Shown here in pieces: positions 57,392 to 64,000 of a stretch of DNA of 64,000 bases. The notes under the pieces were generated by a model. The model was not told the DNA's origin and made no database searches. It saw only the letters and a list, made by a program, of their open reading frames with translations. Within the stretch, counting starts at the first letter, position 1. Each line of letters begins with the position of its first letter. The DNA is taken from assembly GCF_040643635.1 (NCBI RefSeq), contig NZ_JBEYUS010000017.1:22824-86823 (forward strand). Reading direction: 5' to 3'. A program made the position numbers and the translations under genes. Source of the stretch: Saccharopolyspora_C sp040643635 (GTDB lineage Bacteria; Actinomycetota; Actinomycetes; Mycobacteriales; Pseudonocardiaceae).

Positions 57392-58648
57392 ATGGGCATT
57401 GCAGAGGAGATCGCCGGCAAGCCCGGTGGCGCGGCGCTCGCCGAGCAGGTGCGGAAGCTGGAGCGCAGCCGACCCGAGTCGATCACCGACATCGCGCGGC
57501 GCTGGCGCGACGCGGCGGGCACCACCGGGAACACCTCGGGGGACGTGACCAACGCCGTCACCGGCCTCGACGACGCGTGGCAGGGCGCCTCCGCGGACGC
57601 CTTCGTCGGCTACATGGGCCAGGTCCGCGGCGGGTTCGACCGGGCGAAGTCGGTGCTGGAGAGCTCGGCGGACGCGCTGGACCGGGCGGCCGAGGCCGTG
57701 CGCACCGCGAAGGACGCGCTCAACGGCATCGGCGAACGCGCCCTGGCCGACGCGAAGCGGGCCGAGGACACCTACCGCGAGGCGGAACGGGCGCACCCGG
57801 ACGACCCGGCCGCCCTGGAACCGGCCCGCCGGGTGCGCGACGACGCGATCACCCGGGCGATGGACTCGCACGCCGCGGACGCCCGCGGCGAGGTCACCGC
57901 GGCGAACGAGGCGCTGCACGGCGCGCTGACCGAGCTCACCGGTGCGGCCGAGGGCATGGCGGACGTGTTCACGACGATCCCGAAAGCGGGCGAGCAGGGC
58001 TTCACGCCAGCTCCGGGACGCGAGACCAGGTGGGAGTTCCAGGAGCCCGCGGGCCCGGCGAGCACCGAGCAGGCGGGCGCGACCGGGCCGGGCGGGGACT
58101 CCCCGGGCGGGCCGGGCGGTCCCGGCGGATCGGGCGCGTCGAGCGGGTCCGGCGGTTCCGGGAGTTCCGGCGGAGGTTCGGACGGGGCGAGCGGTTCCGG
58201 CGGCTCCAGCGGTTCCGGAGGTTCCGGCGGCTCGGGCGGTTCCGGTGACCTCGGCTCCAGCGGTGGCCCGCCCAGTGGTGGTCCACCGCCCGGGAACGTG
58301 GACCAGTGGATCCGGGAGGCCATCGAGATCCTGCGGGCCAACGGCATCCCGGTGACCGAAGCGGACATCGACAAGATCTGGACGATCATCCAGAAGGAGT
58401 CCGGCGGCGACCCGCACGCCATCAACGACTGGGACTCGAACGCCGCCAAGGGCACCCCGTCGAAGGGCCTGATGCAGTGCATCGACCCGACGTTCCAGGC
58501 GCACAAGCTCCCCGGCCACGACGACATCTACGACCCGGTGGACAACATCATCGCCGGGGTCCGCTACACCTTCGACCGCTACGGCGGTTTCGAAGGACAC
58601 CCGGGCCTCAAGTCGATGGCCGGAGGCGGCGGCTACCAGGGCTACTGA
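57392..58648 (+). CDS. WXG100 domain fused to lytic transglycosylase (SLT) domain
   Basis: 418 residues. Residues 30-200 form a helical WXG100-like domain with the W-x-G turn at Trp63 (DDAWQGASADAF). A Gly/Ser-rich linker (about 235-300) follows. The C-terminal 110 residues are a soluble lytic transglycosylase/goose-lysozyme fold: IWTIIQKESGGDPHAINDWDSNAAKGTPSKGLMQCIDPTFQAH, with Glu336 as catalytic acid, then DDIYDPVDNIIAGVRYTFDRYGG. No Sec signal; the N-terminal domain is the expected type VII export signal. It would cut peptidoglycan glycan strands after secretion. The partner is the gene upstream. No esx core genes are in the window. Confidence 0.9.
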   Translation: MGIAEEIAGKPGGAALAEQVRKLERSRPESITDIARRWRDAAGTTGNTSGDVTNAVTGLDDAWQGASADAFVGYMGQVRGGFDRAKSVLESSADALDRAAEAVRTAKDALNGIGERALADAKRAEDTYREAERAHPDDPAALEPARRVRDDAITRAMDSHAADARGEVTAANEALHGALTELTGAAEGMADVFTTIPKAGEQGFTPAPGRETRWEFQEPAGPASTEQAGATGPGGDSPGGPGGPGGSGASSGSGGSGSSGGGSDGASGSGGSSGSGGSGGSGGSGDLGSSGGPPSGGPPPGNVDQWIREAIEILRANGIPVTEADIDKIWTIIQKESGGDPHAINDWDSNAAKGTPSKGLMQCIDPTFQAHKLPGHDDIYDPVDNIIAGVRYTFDRYGGFEGHPGLKSMAGGGGYQGY

Positions 58649-58676
58649 TCACCTGGTCGCGTGACAGGGTGTGGGC

Positions 58677-59843
58677 ATGCTCGAGCCCAGCGCCCTGTCC
58701 GTCGCCCAGCGGGCGAACGTGCCGCCGTTCCAGGTCATGGAAGTGCTCTCCGCCGCCAACGCCCGCCAGCGGGTGCGCGGGGACGTGGTGTCGCTCGCCG
58801 CGGGCCAGCCGTCGAGCCCGGCGCCCGCCGCGGTCCGGGAGGCGGCGGCCGAGGCGGTGCGGCGGCATCCGCTGGGCTACACCGAGCAGCTCGGCCTGCC
58901 GCAGCTGCGGGAGGCCATCGCCGGGCACGGCGCCCGCACCTACGGGCTGCCCGCCGATCCGGCGGAGGTGGTGGTGACGACCGGCGCGTCCGGTGCGTTC
59001 CTGCTGGCGTTCCTCAGCGCCTTCGACCCGGGCGATCGGGTGGCGCTGGCGCGGCCCGGCTACCCGGCCTACCGGAACATCCTGTCCGCGCTGGGCTGCG
59101 AGGTGGTGGAGCTGCCGTGCGACGCGAGCACCCGGTTCCAGCCGACGGTGGCGATGCTGGAGGAGCTGGACGAGCCGGTGCGCGGCCTGATCGTGGCGTC
59201 CCCGGCGAACCCGACGGGCACCGTGCTCGGCGCGGACGAGCTGGCGGAGCTGGCGTCCTGGTGCGACCGCCGGGGCGTGCAGCTGATCAGCGACGAGATC
59301 TACCACGGCATCGAGTACGGCGAGCGGCTGCGCTCGGCGCGCGAGTTCTCGGACGAGGCGATCGTGGTGAACTCGTTCTCGAAGCTGTGGTGCATGACGG
59401 GCTGGCGGCTCGGCTGGATGCTGGTGCCGCCGCGGCTGCGGCGCGCGGTGGACTCGCTGACCGGCAACTTCACCCTGTGCCCGCCCGCGATGTCGCAGCA
59501 CGGCGCGGTCGCCGCGTTCGGCGCGGACGTGTACGCGGAGGTCGGCGAGCACGTCCGCCGGTACGAGACGAACCGGGAGCTGCTGCTGACCGGGCTCGCG
59601 GAACTCGGCATCCAGCGGGTCGCGCCCGCCGACGGCGCGTTCTACGCGTACGCCGACATCGGCGAGCTCACCGACGACTCCTCGGCCTGGTGCCACCGGT
59701 TGCTGGAGGAGACCGGCGTGGCGGTGGTGCCGGGCGCGGACTTCGACCCGGAGCTCGGCGGCCGGTTCGTGCGCCTGTCGTACGCGGGCGCGACCGAGGA
59801 CATCGCGGAGGCCGTCGCCCGCCTCGCCACCTGGCTGCGCTGA
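58677..59843 (+). CDS. PLP-dependent class I aminotransferase
   Basis: 388 residues. Fold type I: VSLAAGQPSSPAP, LGYTEQLGLPQLREAIA, VVTTGASGAFLLAFLS, PANPTGTVL with the Asn, SDEIYHGIEYG with the Asp-Glu-Tyr pyridoxal contacts, the Schiff-base Lys in NSFSKLWCMTGWRLGW, and RFVRLSYAGATEDIAEAV with the Arg. It resembles aspartate- and other alpha-amino-acid aminotransferases of the AspC/PatA group (or AruH-like). Substrate unknown. ATG 58677 is preferred over GTG 58671. It lies only 28 bases after the WXG gene but in a different function. Confidence 0.9.
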   Translation: MLEPSALSVAQRANVPPFQVMEVLSAANARQRVRGDVVSLAAGQPSSPAPAAVREAAAEAVRRHPLGYTEQLGLPQLREAIAGHGARTYGLPADPAEVVVTTGASGAFLLAFLSAFDPGDRVALARPGYPAYRNILSALGCEVVELPCDASTRFQPTVAMLEELDEPVRGLIVASPANPTGTVLGADELAELASWCDRRGVQLISDEIYHGIEYGERLRSAREFSDEAIVVNSFSKLWCMTGWRLGWMLVPPRLRRAVDSLTGNFTLCPPAMSQHGAVAAFGADVYAEVGEHVRRYETNRELLLTGLAELGIQRVAPADGAFYAYADIGELTDDSSAWCHRLLEETGVAVVPGADFDPELGGRFVRLSYAGATEDIAEAVARLATWLR

Positions 59844-59907
59844 TCCGACCGGAGCGGGCGGCCCGCCCCGCCCGCACCCGATCCGCCGCCCGACCCGCGG
59901 TGCCGCC

Positions 59908-59961
59908 CGACCCGATCCGCTCGGCCCGCTGGTGCTGCTCGACCCGATCCGGTCGGCCCGC
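59908..59961. repeat. 22-base direct repeats
   Basis: CGACCCGATCCGCTCGGCCC-GC at 59908-59929 and again, with one change, at 59940-59961, spaced 32 bases, just before the TetR remnant. They may mark a deletion or slippage endpoint. Confidence 0.55.
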
Positions 59962-60221
59962 GCCGCGCGGCCGCCGCGGAGCGGGCGGCGCACTACGCCG
60001 ACGACGTGGCCGAAGTCGTCCGCGCGCAGCGGGCCGGCGAGCTGCGCGACGACCTGGCCCCCGGTCACCTGCTCTACGTCGCCCGCGCGCTGGCGGCCTG
60101 GTGGCTGGCCGTCCCGTCGACGGTCGCGCTCATGCTCGGCGGAGCGGACGCCGACGAGCCCGCCGAGCGCCGCCGGGTGCTGGGCGACGTGGTCCGCGAC
60201 GCCACCCGGCCGCGCCGGTGA
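59962..60221 (+). pseudogene. TetR C-terminal remnant
   Basis: From about 59970 the frame reads AAHYADDVAEVVRAQRAGELRDDLAPGHLLYVARALAAWWLAVPS, like the ligand-binding end of TetR regulators, but the HTH half and start are missing; upstream it degenerates into the 22-base repeats. A short product of 71 residues from GTG 60006 is possible but would lack a DNA-binding domain. Probably a decayed regulator left after deletion. The rest of the 490-base gap has no recognised gene. Confidence 0.45.
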
Positions 60222-60336
60222 CGGCTCCGGCCTCGGGGTGGTCCCGGAGTTCTCCCGGATTCCGCTGCTGGAACGGGGTTGCGGCGCCCGCCGTTCTGGC
60301 AAGCGGGGTTGAGTCCTGCTGAACGGGGTGGTCCGG

Positions 60337-60522
60337 ATGGTGTGGAAGGTGATCGGCGGTCTGCTGCTGCTCTGGCTGGTGGTGGGCGTCGTGGGGGTCG
60401 TGCTGAAGGGGCTGTTCTGGCTGGCCGTGGTCGGTGGCGTGCTGTTCGTCGCGACCGCGCTGATCGGCTACGCGTCGGACCGGAAGAAGCTCGGCGAGAC
60501 GAAGCGGCTCGGCTCCAGGTGA
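60337..60522 (+). CDS. small two-helix membrane protein
   Basis: 61 residues, about two hydrophobic segments (VIGGLLLLWLVVGVVGVVLKGLFWLAVVGGVLFVATALIG) then a basic tail SDRKKLGETKRLGSR. No known domain; such hydrophobic small proteins are common in actinobacteria. ATG 60337 or GTG 60328; the region GGGGTGG before is a weak ribosome site. It converges with the MHS transporter gene. Function unknown. Confidence 0.55.
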   Translation: MVWKVIGGLLLLWLVVGVVGVVLKGLFWLAVVGGVLFVATALIGYASDRKKLGETKRLGSR

Positions 60523-60547
60523 GCCGCGGGGCCGGGCCCCGCCGCGG

Positions 60548-61879
60548 TCAGCCGGCCGCGATCGGGTCCGGCGCCCGACCGTCGCGCCTGCCGAGCTCGT
60601 CGGTGGGCACGCGGTGCGTTTCCCGCGCGGTGAGCACCGCGACGATGTTGCAGGCGCAGAGCGCGGCGATGAACGCGGAGACCGCGAACCAGCCGTCCCG
60701 CCCGGGCCCGATGGCTTCGGCGATGCTGGGCGAGAACCCGGCGACGGCGAACCCGATCTGGGTGCCGACGGCCATCCCGGACAGCCGCACCTTCGGCGGG
60801 AACATCTCCGCGTAGAACGCGGGCCACACCCCGTTCGGGGCGCTGTAGGCGATGCCGAACAGCAGGATGCCGGTCAGGAAGATCAGCGAGTACCGGCCGG
60901 TGGAGATCGACCACAGGTACCCGAACATGAGCACCGCGCAGGCCGCGGTCCCGCCGATGAACACGGGCCGCCGCCCGATCCGGTCGGACAGCAGCGCGCA
61001 CAGCGGGATCGCCGCCAGCGCGACCACGTTCGCCAGCACTCCCACCCACAGCATCGGGGTGCGGTCCAGCCCGACGGTGTTCACCGCGTAGCTGAGGGCG
61101 TGCACGGTGAAGATGGTGCTCACGGCGGCGACGGTGGACGCCACCACCACGCGCAGCACGTCGGCCCAGTGCTCGCGGAACAGCGCGGCGATCGGCGGCT
61201 CGCGGTCGTCCTTGGCGGATTCCCGCTGGAACACGGGGGTTTCATCGAGGGTGCGCCGGATGACGAGGGCGACGATGACGACGATCCCGCTGAGCCAGAA
61301 CGGCACCCGCCAGCCCCAGGCGAGCAGCTGTTCCTGCGGCATCGCGGCGATCGGCAGGAAGACGGCGGTGGCGAGGATCTGCCCGGCCTGGGTGCCGCTG
61401 AGGGTGAAGCTGGTGAAGTAGCCGCGGCGGTGCTCCGGCGCGTGCTCGAGGGTCATGGAGCTGGCGCCGGACTGCTCCCCGGCGGCCGAGAAGCCCTGCA
61501 GCAGCCGCAGCGCGACCAGCGTGATCGGTGCGGCGACGCCGATCTGCTCGTAGGTGGGCAGGCAGCCGACGCCGACCGTGGCCAACCCCATCAGCAGCAC
61601 CGTGAGCACCAGCACCCGCTTGCGCCCGAACCGGTCGCCGACGTGGCCGAGCACGAACGCGCCGACGGGCCGCGCCAGGTAGCCGACGCCGAACGAGGCC
61701 AGCGCGAGCAGCGTGCCGGTGGCGGGCGAGGACGCCGGGAAGAAGATCTTGTTGAACACCAGCGCCGCGGCGGTGCCGTAGATGAAGAAGTCGTAGTACT
61801 CCAGCGCGCTGCCGATCCACGCCGCCCACGCGGCTTTGCGGTGTTCGCCCGGCGTCGCGGGCGTGCGGGTCTCGGTCAC
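60548..61879 (-). CDS. metabolite:H+ symporter (MHS family), shikimate/quinate-type candidate
   Basis: 443 residues, 12 helices. MHS signatures are AWAAWIGSALEYYDFFIYGTAAALVF, VGYLARPVGAFVLGHVGDRFGRKRVLVLTVLLMG, RLLQGFSAAGEQSGASSMTLEHAPEHRRGYFTSFTLSG and FPPKVRLSGMAVGTQIGFAVAGFSP. Family members import shikimate, quinate, benzoate, proline or dicarboxylates. Context (AroE-like dehydrogenase and dehydroshikimate-dehydratase-like gene across a TetR gene, with the same operator word) suggests shikimate or quinate uptake. GTG 61879 with AGGAG about 8 bases upstream. Confidence 0.88.
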   Translation of the reverse strand: MTETRTPATPGEHRKAAWAAWIGSALEYYDFFIYGTAAALVFNKIFFPASSPATGTLLALASFGVGYLARPVGAFVLGHVGDRFGRKRVLVLTVLLMGLATVGVGCLPTYEQIGVAAPITLVALRLLQGFSAAGEQSGASSMTLEHAPEHRRGYFTSFTLSGTQAGQILATAVFLPIAAMPQEQLLAWGWRVPFWLSGIVVIVALVIRRTLDETPVFQRESAKDDREPPIAALFREHWADVLRVVVASTVAAVSTIFTVHALSYAVNTVGLDRTPMLWVGVLANVVALAAIPLCALLSDRIGRRPVFIGGTAACAVLMFGYLWSISTGRYSLIFLTGILLFGIAYSAPNGVWPAFYAEMFPPKVRLSGMAVGTQIGFAVAGFSPSIAEAIGPGRDGWFAVSAFIAALCACNIVAVLTARETHRVPTDELGRRDGRAPDPIAAG

Positions 61880-61934
61880 CGAGTAGCTCCTGACGGTCCT
61901 GGCTCCGTTGCGCGGAACAGCGAGAAGCGGTGAT

Positions 61935-61954
61935 GTACCACCTGGTTAGTCCGT
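61935..61954. promoter_or_regulatory. operator candidate 1 of the quinate/shikimate locus
   Basis: GTACCACCTGGTTAGTCCGT, upstream of the transporter gene. 15 of 20 positions equal the word at 62852-62871 in front of the dehydrogenase gene. The core ACCA-CC-TGGT is palindromic, as for TetR sites. Confidence 0.6.
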
Positions 61955-62003
61955 AACTGTGCGGTGGCGGCACACCGGTGTCAAGGTCCGATCAGGACTC
62001 GGC

Positions 62004-62681
62004 TCAACCCGCCTCGGGGGCCGCGGTCAGGTAGCTGACCACCAGGTCGCCGACCATTCGGCGGTAGTGCTCGCGGCGGTCGGCGGCCAGCATGTCCCGG
62101 CCGAAGATCGCCTGGAAGGTGTGCCGGTTGGCGGTGCGGAACACGCAGAACGAGCTGATCGCCAGGTGCACGTCCAGCGCGTCGACGTCGGCCCGGAACA
62201 GCCCCGATCCGCGGCCGCGCTCCAGGATTCCGGTGAGCACCTCCAGCGCGGGCGTGCCCAGGCCGGGCAGCTCCGCGGACTTCGCCAGGTGCCTGCCGTG
62301 GTCGATGTTCTCGATGGAGACCAGCCGGATGAACGCCGGGTGCGATTCGTGGTGGTCGAAGGTGGATTCGGCGACCCGCCGGATCGCGGCCACCGGGTCC
62401 AGGTCGGCGACGTCCAGGCCCTGCTCCACGCCGCGGATCGCCGCGTAGGCGCGCTCCAGGGCGGCGATGTAGAGCTGCTCCTTGCCGCCGAAGTAGTAGT
62501 AGATCATCCGCTTGGTGGTGCTGGTGCGGGCGGCGATCTCGTCGACCCGCGCTCCGGCGTAGCCCTTGTCGGCGAACTCGGCGAGCGCCACGTCGAGCAG
62601 TTCCGCGCGGGTGCGCTCGGCGTCGCGCTGGCGCGGTTCGTCCGCCTGCCGGTCACCGGCGGGGGGCGGTGGTGCCACCAC
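62004..62681 (-). CDS. TetR family regulator of the quinate/shikimate locus
   Basis: 225 residues. HTH: VDEIAARTSTTKRMIYYYFGGKEQLYIAALERAYAAIRGVE (about 46-86). The long C-terminal domain has RLVSIENIDHGRHLAKSAELPGL and FQAIFGRDMLAADRREHYRRMVGDLVVSYL, a TetR_C_33-like group often controlling aromatic-acid pathways. GTG 62681 with GAGGGAG upstream. It lies between transporter and dehydrogenase, and two copies of a shared 20-base word flank it in their promoters, so it likely represses both arms and is released by a pathway intermediate such as protocatechuate or shikimate; the ligand is inference. Confidence 0.88.
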   Translation of the reverse strand: MVAPPPPAGDRQADEPRQRDAERTRAELLDVALAEFADKGYAGARVDEIAARTSTTKRMIYYYFGGKEQLYIAALERAYAAIRGVEQGLDVADLDPVAAIRRVAESTFDHHESHPAFIRLVSIENIDHGRHLAKSAELPGLGTPALEVLTGILERGRGSGLFRADVDALDVHLAISSFCVFRTANRHTFQAIFGRDMLAADRREHYRRMVGDLVVSYLTAAPEAG

Positions 62682-62851
62682 GGGGGCTCCCTCGTCTCGT
62701 GGGTGCCGGCCGGGGTTCCGGCTGGTCGGCGGCCGGTCCGGCCCGGTCGATCAGGCCCCAGCCTAATCCGGTCGGCCCCGGCCCGGTCCGTGGTCCTCGG
62801 CGGCGGTCCGCGGTCGCGGTCCTTGGCCGTGGTCCACCGCCGGGCTACTGT

Positions 62852-62871
62852 GTACTAGCTGGTTCGTTCAT
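62852..62871. promoter_or_regulatory. operator candidate 2 of the quinate/shikimate locus
   Basis: GTACTAGCTGGTTCGTTCAT, immediately upstream of the dehydrogenase gene, overlapping its probable -10 (TACTGT, 62846-62851) and start region. Shares the core AC[CT]A-[CG]C-TGGTT with the site at 61935. Confidence 0.6.
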
Positions 62872-63800
62872 TGTTGTGCGGGCTGCGGTCCGCGGCACCG
62901 GGGGAGGCCGCCATCAGCGACATCGGGTACCTCACCGGGTTGGTCGGCGCGGGCATCGGCCCGTCGCTCAGCCCGGCGCTGCACGAACGCGAAGCCGCCG
63001 AGCTCGGGCTGCGCTGCCTCTACCGGCGGCTCGACCTGGACCGGATCGGGCCGCCCGCCACCGCCGTCGGCGACGTGCTGCGCGCCGCCCGGCTCACCGG
63101 GTTCACCGGGCTCAACATCACCCACCCGGCGAAGCAGCTGGTCCTGGAGCACCTCGACGAGCTGTCCCCGGACGCGGCCGCGCTCGGTGCGGTGAACACC
63201 GTCGTGTTCACCCCGGAAGGCGCCATCGGGCACAACACCGACTGGTCCGGGTTCGCCCGCAGCTTCGGCCGCGGCCTGCCGGACGTGCCGGTGGACCGGG
63301 TCGTGCTGCTCGGCGCGGGCGGGGCCGGCGCCGCCGTCGCGCACGGGCTGCTGACCCTCGGCACCGGCGAGCTGCACGTGCTCGACCTGGACGCGGGGCG
63401 GGCCGCGGAGCTCGCCGCCGCGCTGCGCCGCCGGTTCGGCCCCGACCGCGCGACCTCCGGCGACTTCGACCCCGCCGCCGCGCTCACCGGCGCCGACGGC
63501 CTGGTGCACGCCACGCCCGTCGGGATGGCCGCGCACCCCGGGCTGCCGGTGCCCGCCGACGCGCTGCACCCCGGGCTGTGGGTCGCCGACGTGGTGTACC
63601 GGCCGCTGCACACCGAACTCGTCCGCACCGCCCGCGACCGCGGCTGCCGCGTCCTCGACGGCGGCGGCATGGCGGTGTTCCAGGCCGCCGACGCGTTCCG
63701 CCTGTTCACCGGGCGGGAACCCGACGCGGAACGGATGCTGCGCCACTTCGAGACGCTCGTGACCGAACCCGGAGGCCCCCGTGTGCACGCCGCCCGCTGA
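62871..63800 (+). CDS. shikimate/quinate dehydrogenase (AroE-like)
   Basis: 309 residues if started at TTG 62871. Domain 1: GYLTGLVGAGIGPSLSPALHEREAAELGL with the shikimate-binding Ser residues, LTGFTGLNITHPAKQ with Asn and Lys of the active site, GAVNTVVF and GHNTDWSGF (Asp). Domain 2: Rossmann LLGAGGAGAAVAHGLL. The C-terminus FRLFTGREPDAERM is typical of QsuD-type catabolic enzymes. The conserved start of the family falls just before GYLTGLVG. GGGGGAGG (62900-62907) is 5 bases before ATC AGC GAC ATC, with no ATG/GTG near, so the true start may be a rare ATC or the leaderless TTG. It overlaps the next gene by 20 bases. Confidence 0.88.
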   Translation: MLCGLRSAAPGEAAISDIGYLTGLVGAGIGPSLSPALHEREAAELGLRCLYRRLDLDRIGPPATAVGDVLRAARLTGFTGLNITHPAKQLVLEHLDELSPDAAALGAVNTVVFTPEGAIGHNTDWSGFARSFGRGLPDVPVDRVVLLGAGGAGAAVAHGLLTLGTGELHVLDLDAGRAAELAAALRRRFGPDRATSGDFDPAAALTGADGLVHATPVGMAAHPGLPVPADALHPGLWVADVVYRPLHTELVRTARDRGCRVLDGGGMAVFQAADAFRLFTGREPDAERMLRHFETLVTEPGGPRVHAAR

Positions 63801-64000
63801 ACGCGCCCGCTCCATCGCCACGGTCTGCCTGTCCGGCTCGCTGGAGGACAAGCTCACCGCCGCGGCCGCCGCGGGCTTCGGCGGGGTGGAGATCTTCGAG
63901 AACGACCTGATCGCCTCCGCCGCCACCCCGGAGCGGATCCGCGCGCAGTGCGCGGACCTCGGCCTGGGCATCGACCTCTACCAGCCGTTCCGCGACTTCG
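63781..64000 (+). CDS. dehydroshikimate-dehydratase-like protein, 3' end beyond window
   Basis: First 73 residues of a TIM-barrel protein of the sugar-phosphate isomerase/epimerase type: RSIATVCLSGSLEDKLTAAAAAGFGGVEIFENDLIASAATPERIRAQCADLGLGIDLYQPFRDF. This start, with CLSGSLEDKL and GFGGVEIFENDL, resembles QsuB/AsbF-like 3-dehydroshikimate dehydratase, which makes protocatechuate; a C-terminal 4-hydroxyphenylpyruvate-dioxygenase-like domain may follow outside the window. GTG 63781 overlaps the dehydrogenase gene by 20 bases, with GGAGG upstream. Together with transporter and dehydrogenase it completes quinate/shikimate use. Confidence 0.8.
   Translation, partial: MCTPPAERARSIATVCLSGSLEDKLTAAAAAGFGGVEIFENDLIASAATPERIRAQCADLGLGIDLYQPFRDF

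Noticed and set aside
58671..58680. GTG at 58671 as start of the aminotransferase
   Set aside because: The ATG two codons later is the commoner start; the choice changes only two residues and cannot be settled by sequence.

Overview
The window is about 64 kb of very GC-rich actinobacterial chromosome. GTG starts are frequent, many genes have a -10 hexamer of the form TAnnnT only 6-8 nt before the start codon (leaderless transcripts), and several gene blocks match those of mycobacteria: tRNA-Gly next to dcd, dnaK-grpE-dnaJ-hspR, clpB, a membrane protein beside pyrE followed by an RNA methyltransferase, and DedA, fbaA and purA in the same neighbourhood. Together with families such as XRE/DUF397 pairs and WXG100 proteins this fits a mycelial actinomycete, probably Pseudonocardiales (Saccharopolyspora-like). 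The genus is inference. No insertion sequence, prophage, rRNA or CRISPR array was seen.

Layout. 1-4.0 kb: end of an amidohydrolase, a DJ-1/PfpI protein, a flavoprotein, and a divergent hydrolase/TetR pair. 4.4-8.1 kb: tRNA-Gly, dcd, a sugar-porter MFS and an epoxide-hydrolase-like protein. 8.1-11.7 kb is accessory: paired long palindromes, an XRE/DUF397 module, a small secreted protein, and a HTH/PIN toxin-antitoxin pair bracketed by two near-identical terminators. 11.7-17.1 kb: EtfD-like membrane Fe-S oxidoreductase, DUF1707 protein, SMR pump with its TetR, and a lipoprotein. 17.3-21.9 kb: the dnaK heat-shock operon with two HAIR operators; clpB at 31 kb carries a third HAIR site, so HspR encoded here probably controls both. 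22-29 kb: flavohaemoglobin-type reductase, FMN-binding protein, two MarR regulators, and an MFS exporter fused to three carboxypeptidase-regulatory-like domains, followed by a YceI protein. 29-40.7 kb: AGCS symporter, clpB, an MFS/TetR pair, an SDR, pyrE, an RNA methyltransferase and DedA.

40.7-50.1 kb: nagA with a DasR-type operator, a SigE-family sigma factor, fbaA, DUF3151, a putative polymorphic toxin or eCIS-type effector, an FUSC-type transporter, purA and a purA-linked conserved protein. 50.2-56.9 kb: a secreted HNH nuclease, an orphan ssuA/ssuD pair, GDPD and purD. 57-58.7 kb: a small type-VII-secretion-like protein and a WXG100-lytic transglycosylase fusion. 58.7-64 kb: an aminotransferase, a TetR remnant, and a quinate/shikimate catabolic locus (MHS transporter, TetR, AroE-like dehydrogenase, start of a dehydroshikimate-dehydratase-like gene) with a shared operator in front of both arms.

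The most unusual structure is an intergenic element of about 195 bp present three times (24.7, 33.7 and 51.2 kb, one copy inverted). Each copy folds into a long hairpin whose stems differ between copies while pairing is mostly kept and whose internal-loop and apical sequences are nearly constant, followed by a second small hairpin. That pattern suggests selection on an RNA or single-stranded DNA structure, or spread of a structured mobile repeat.
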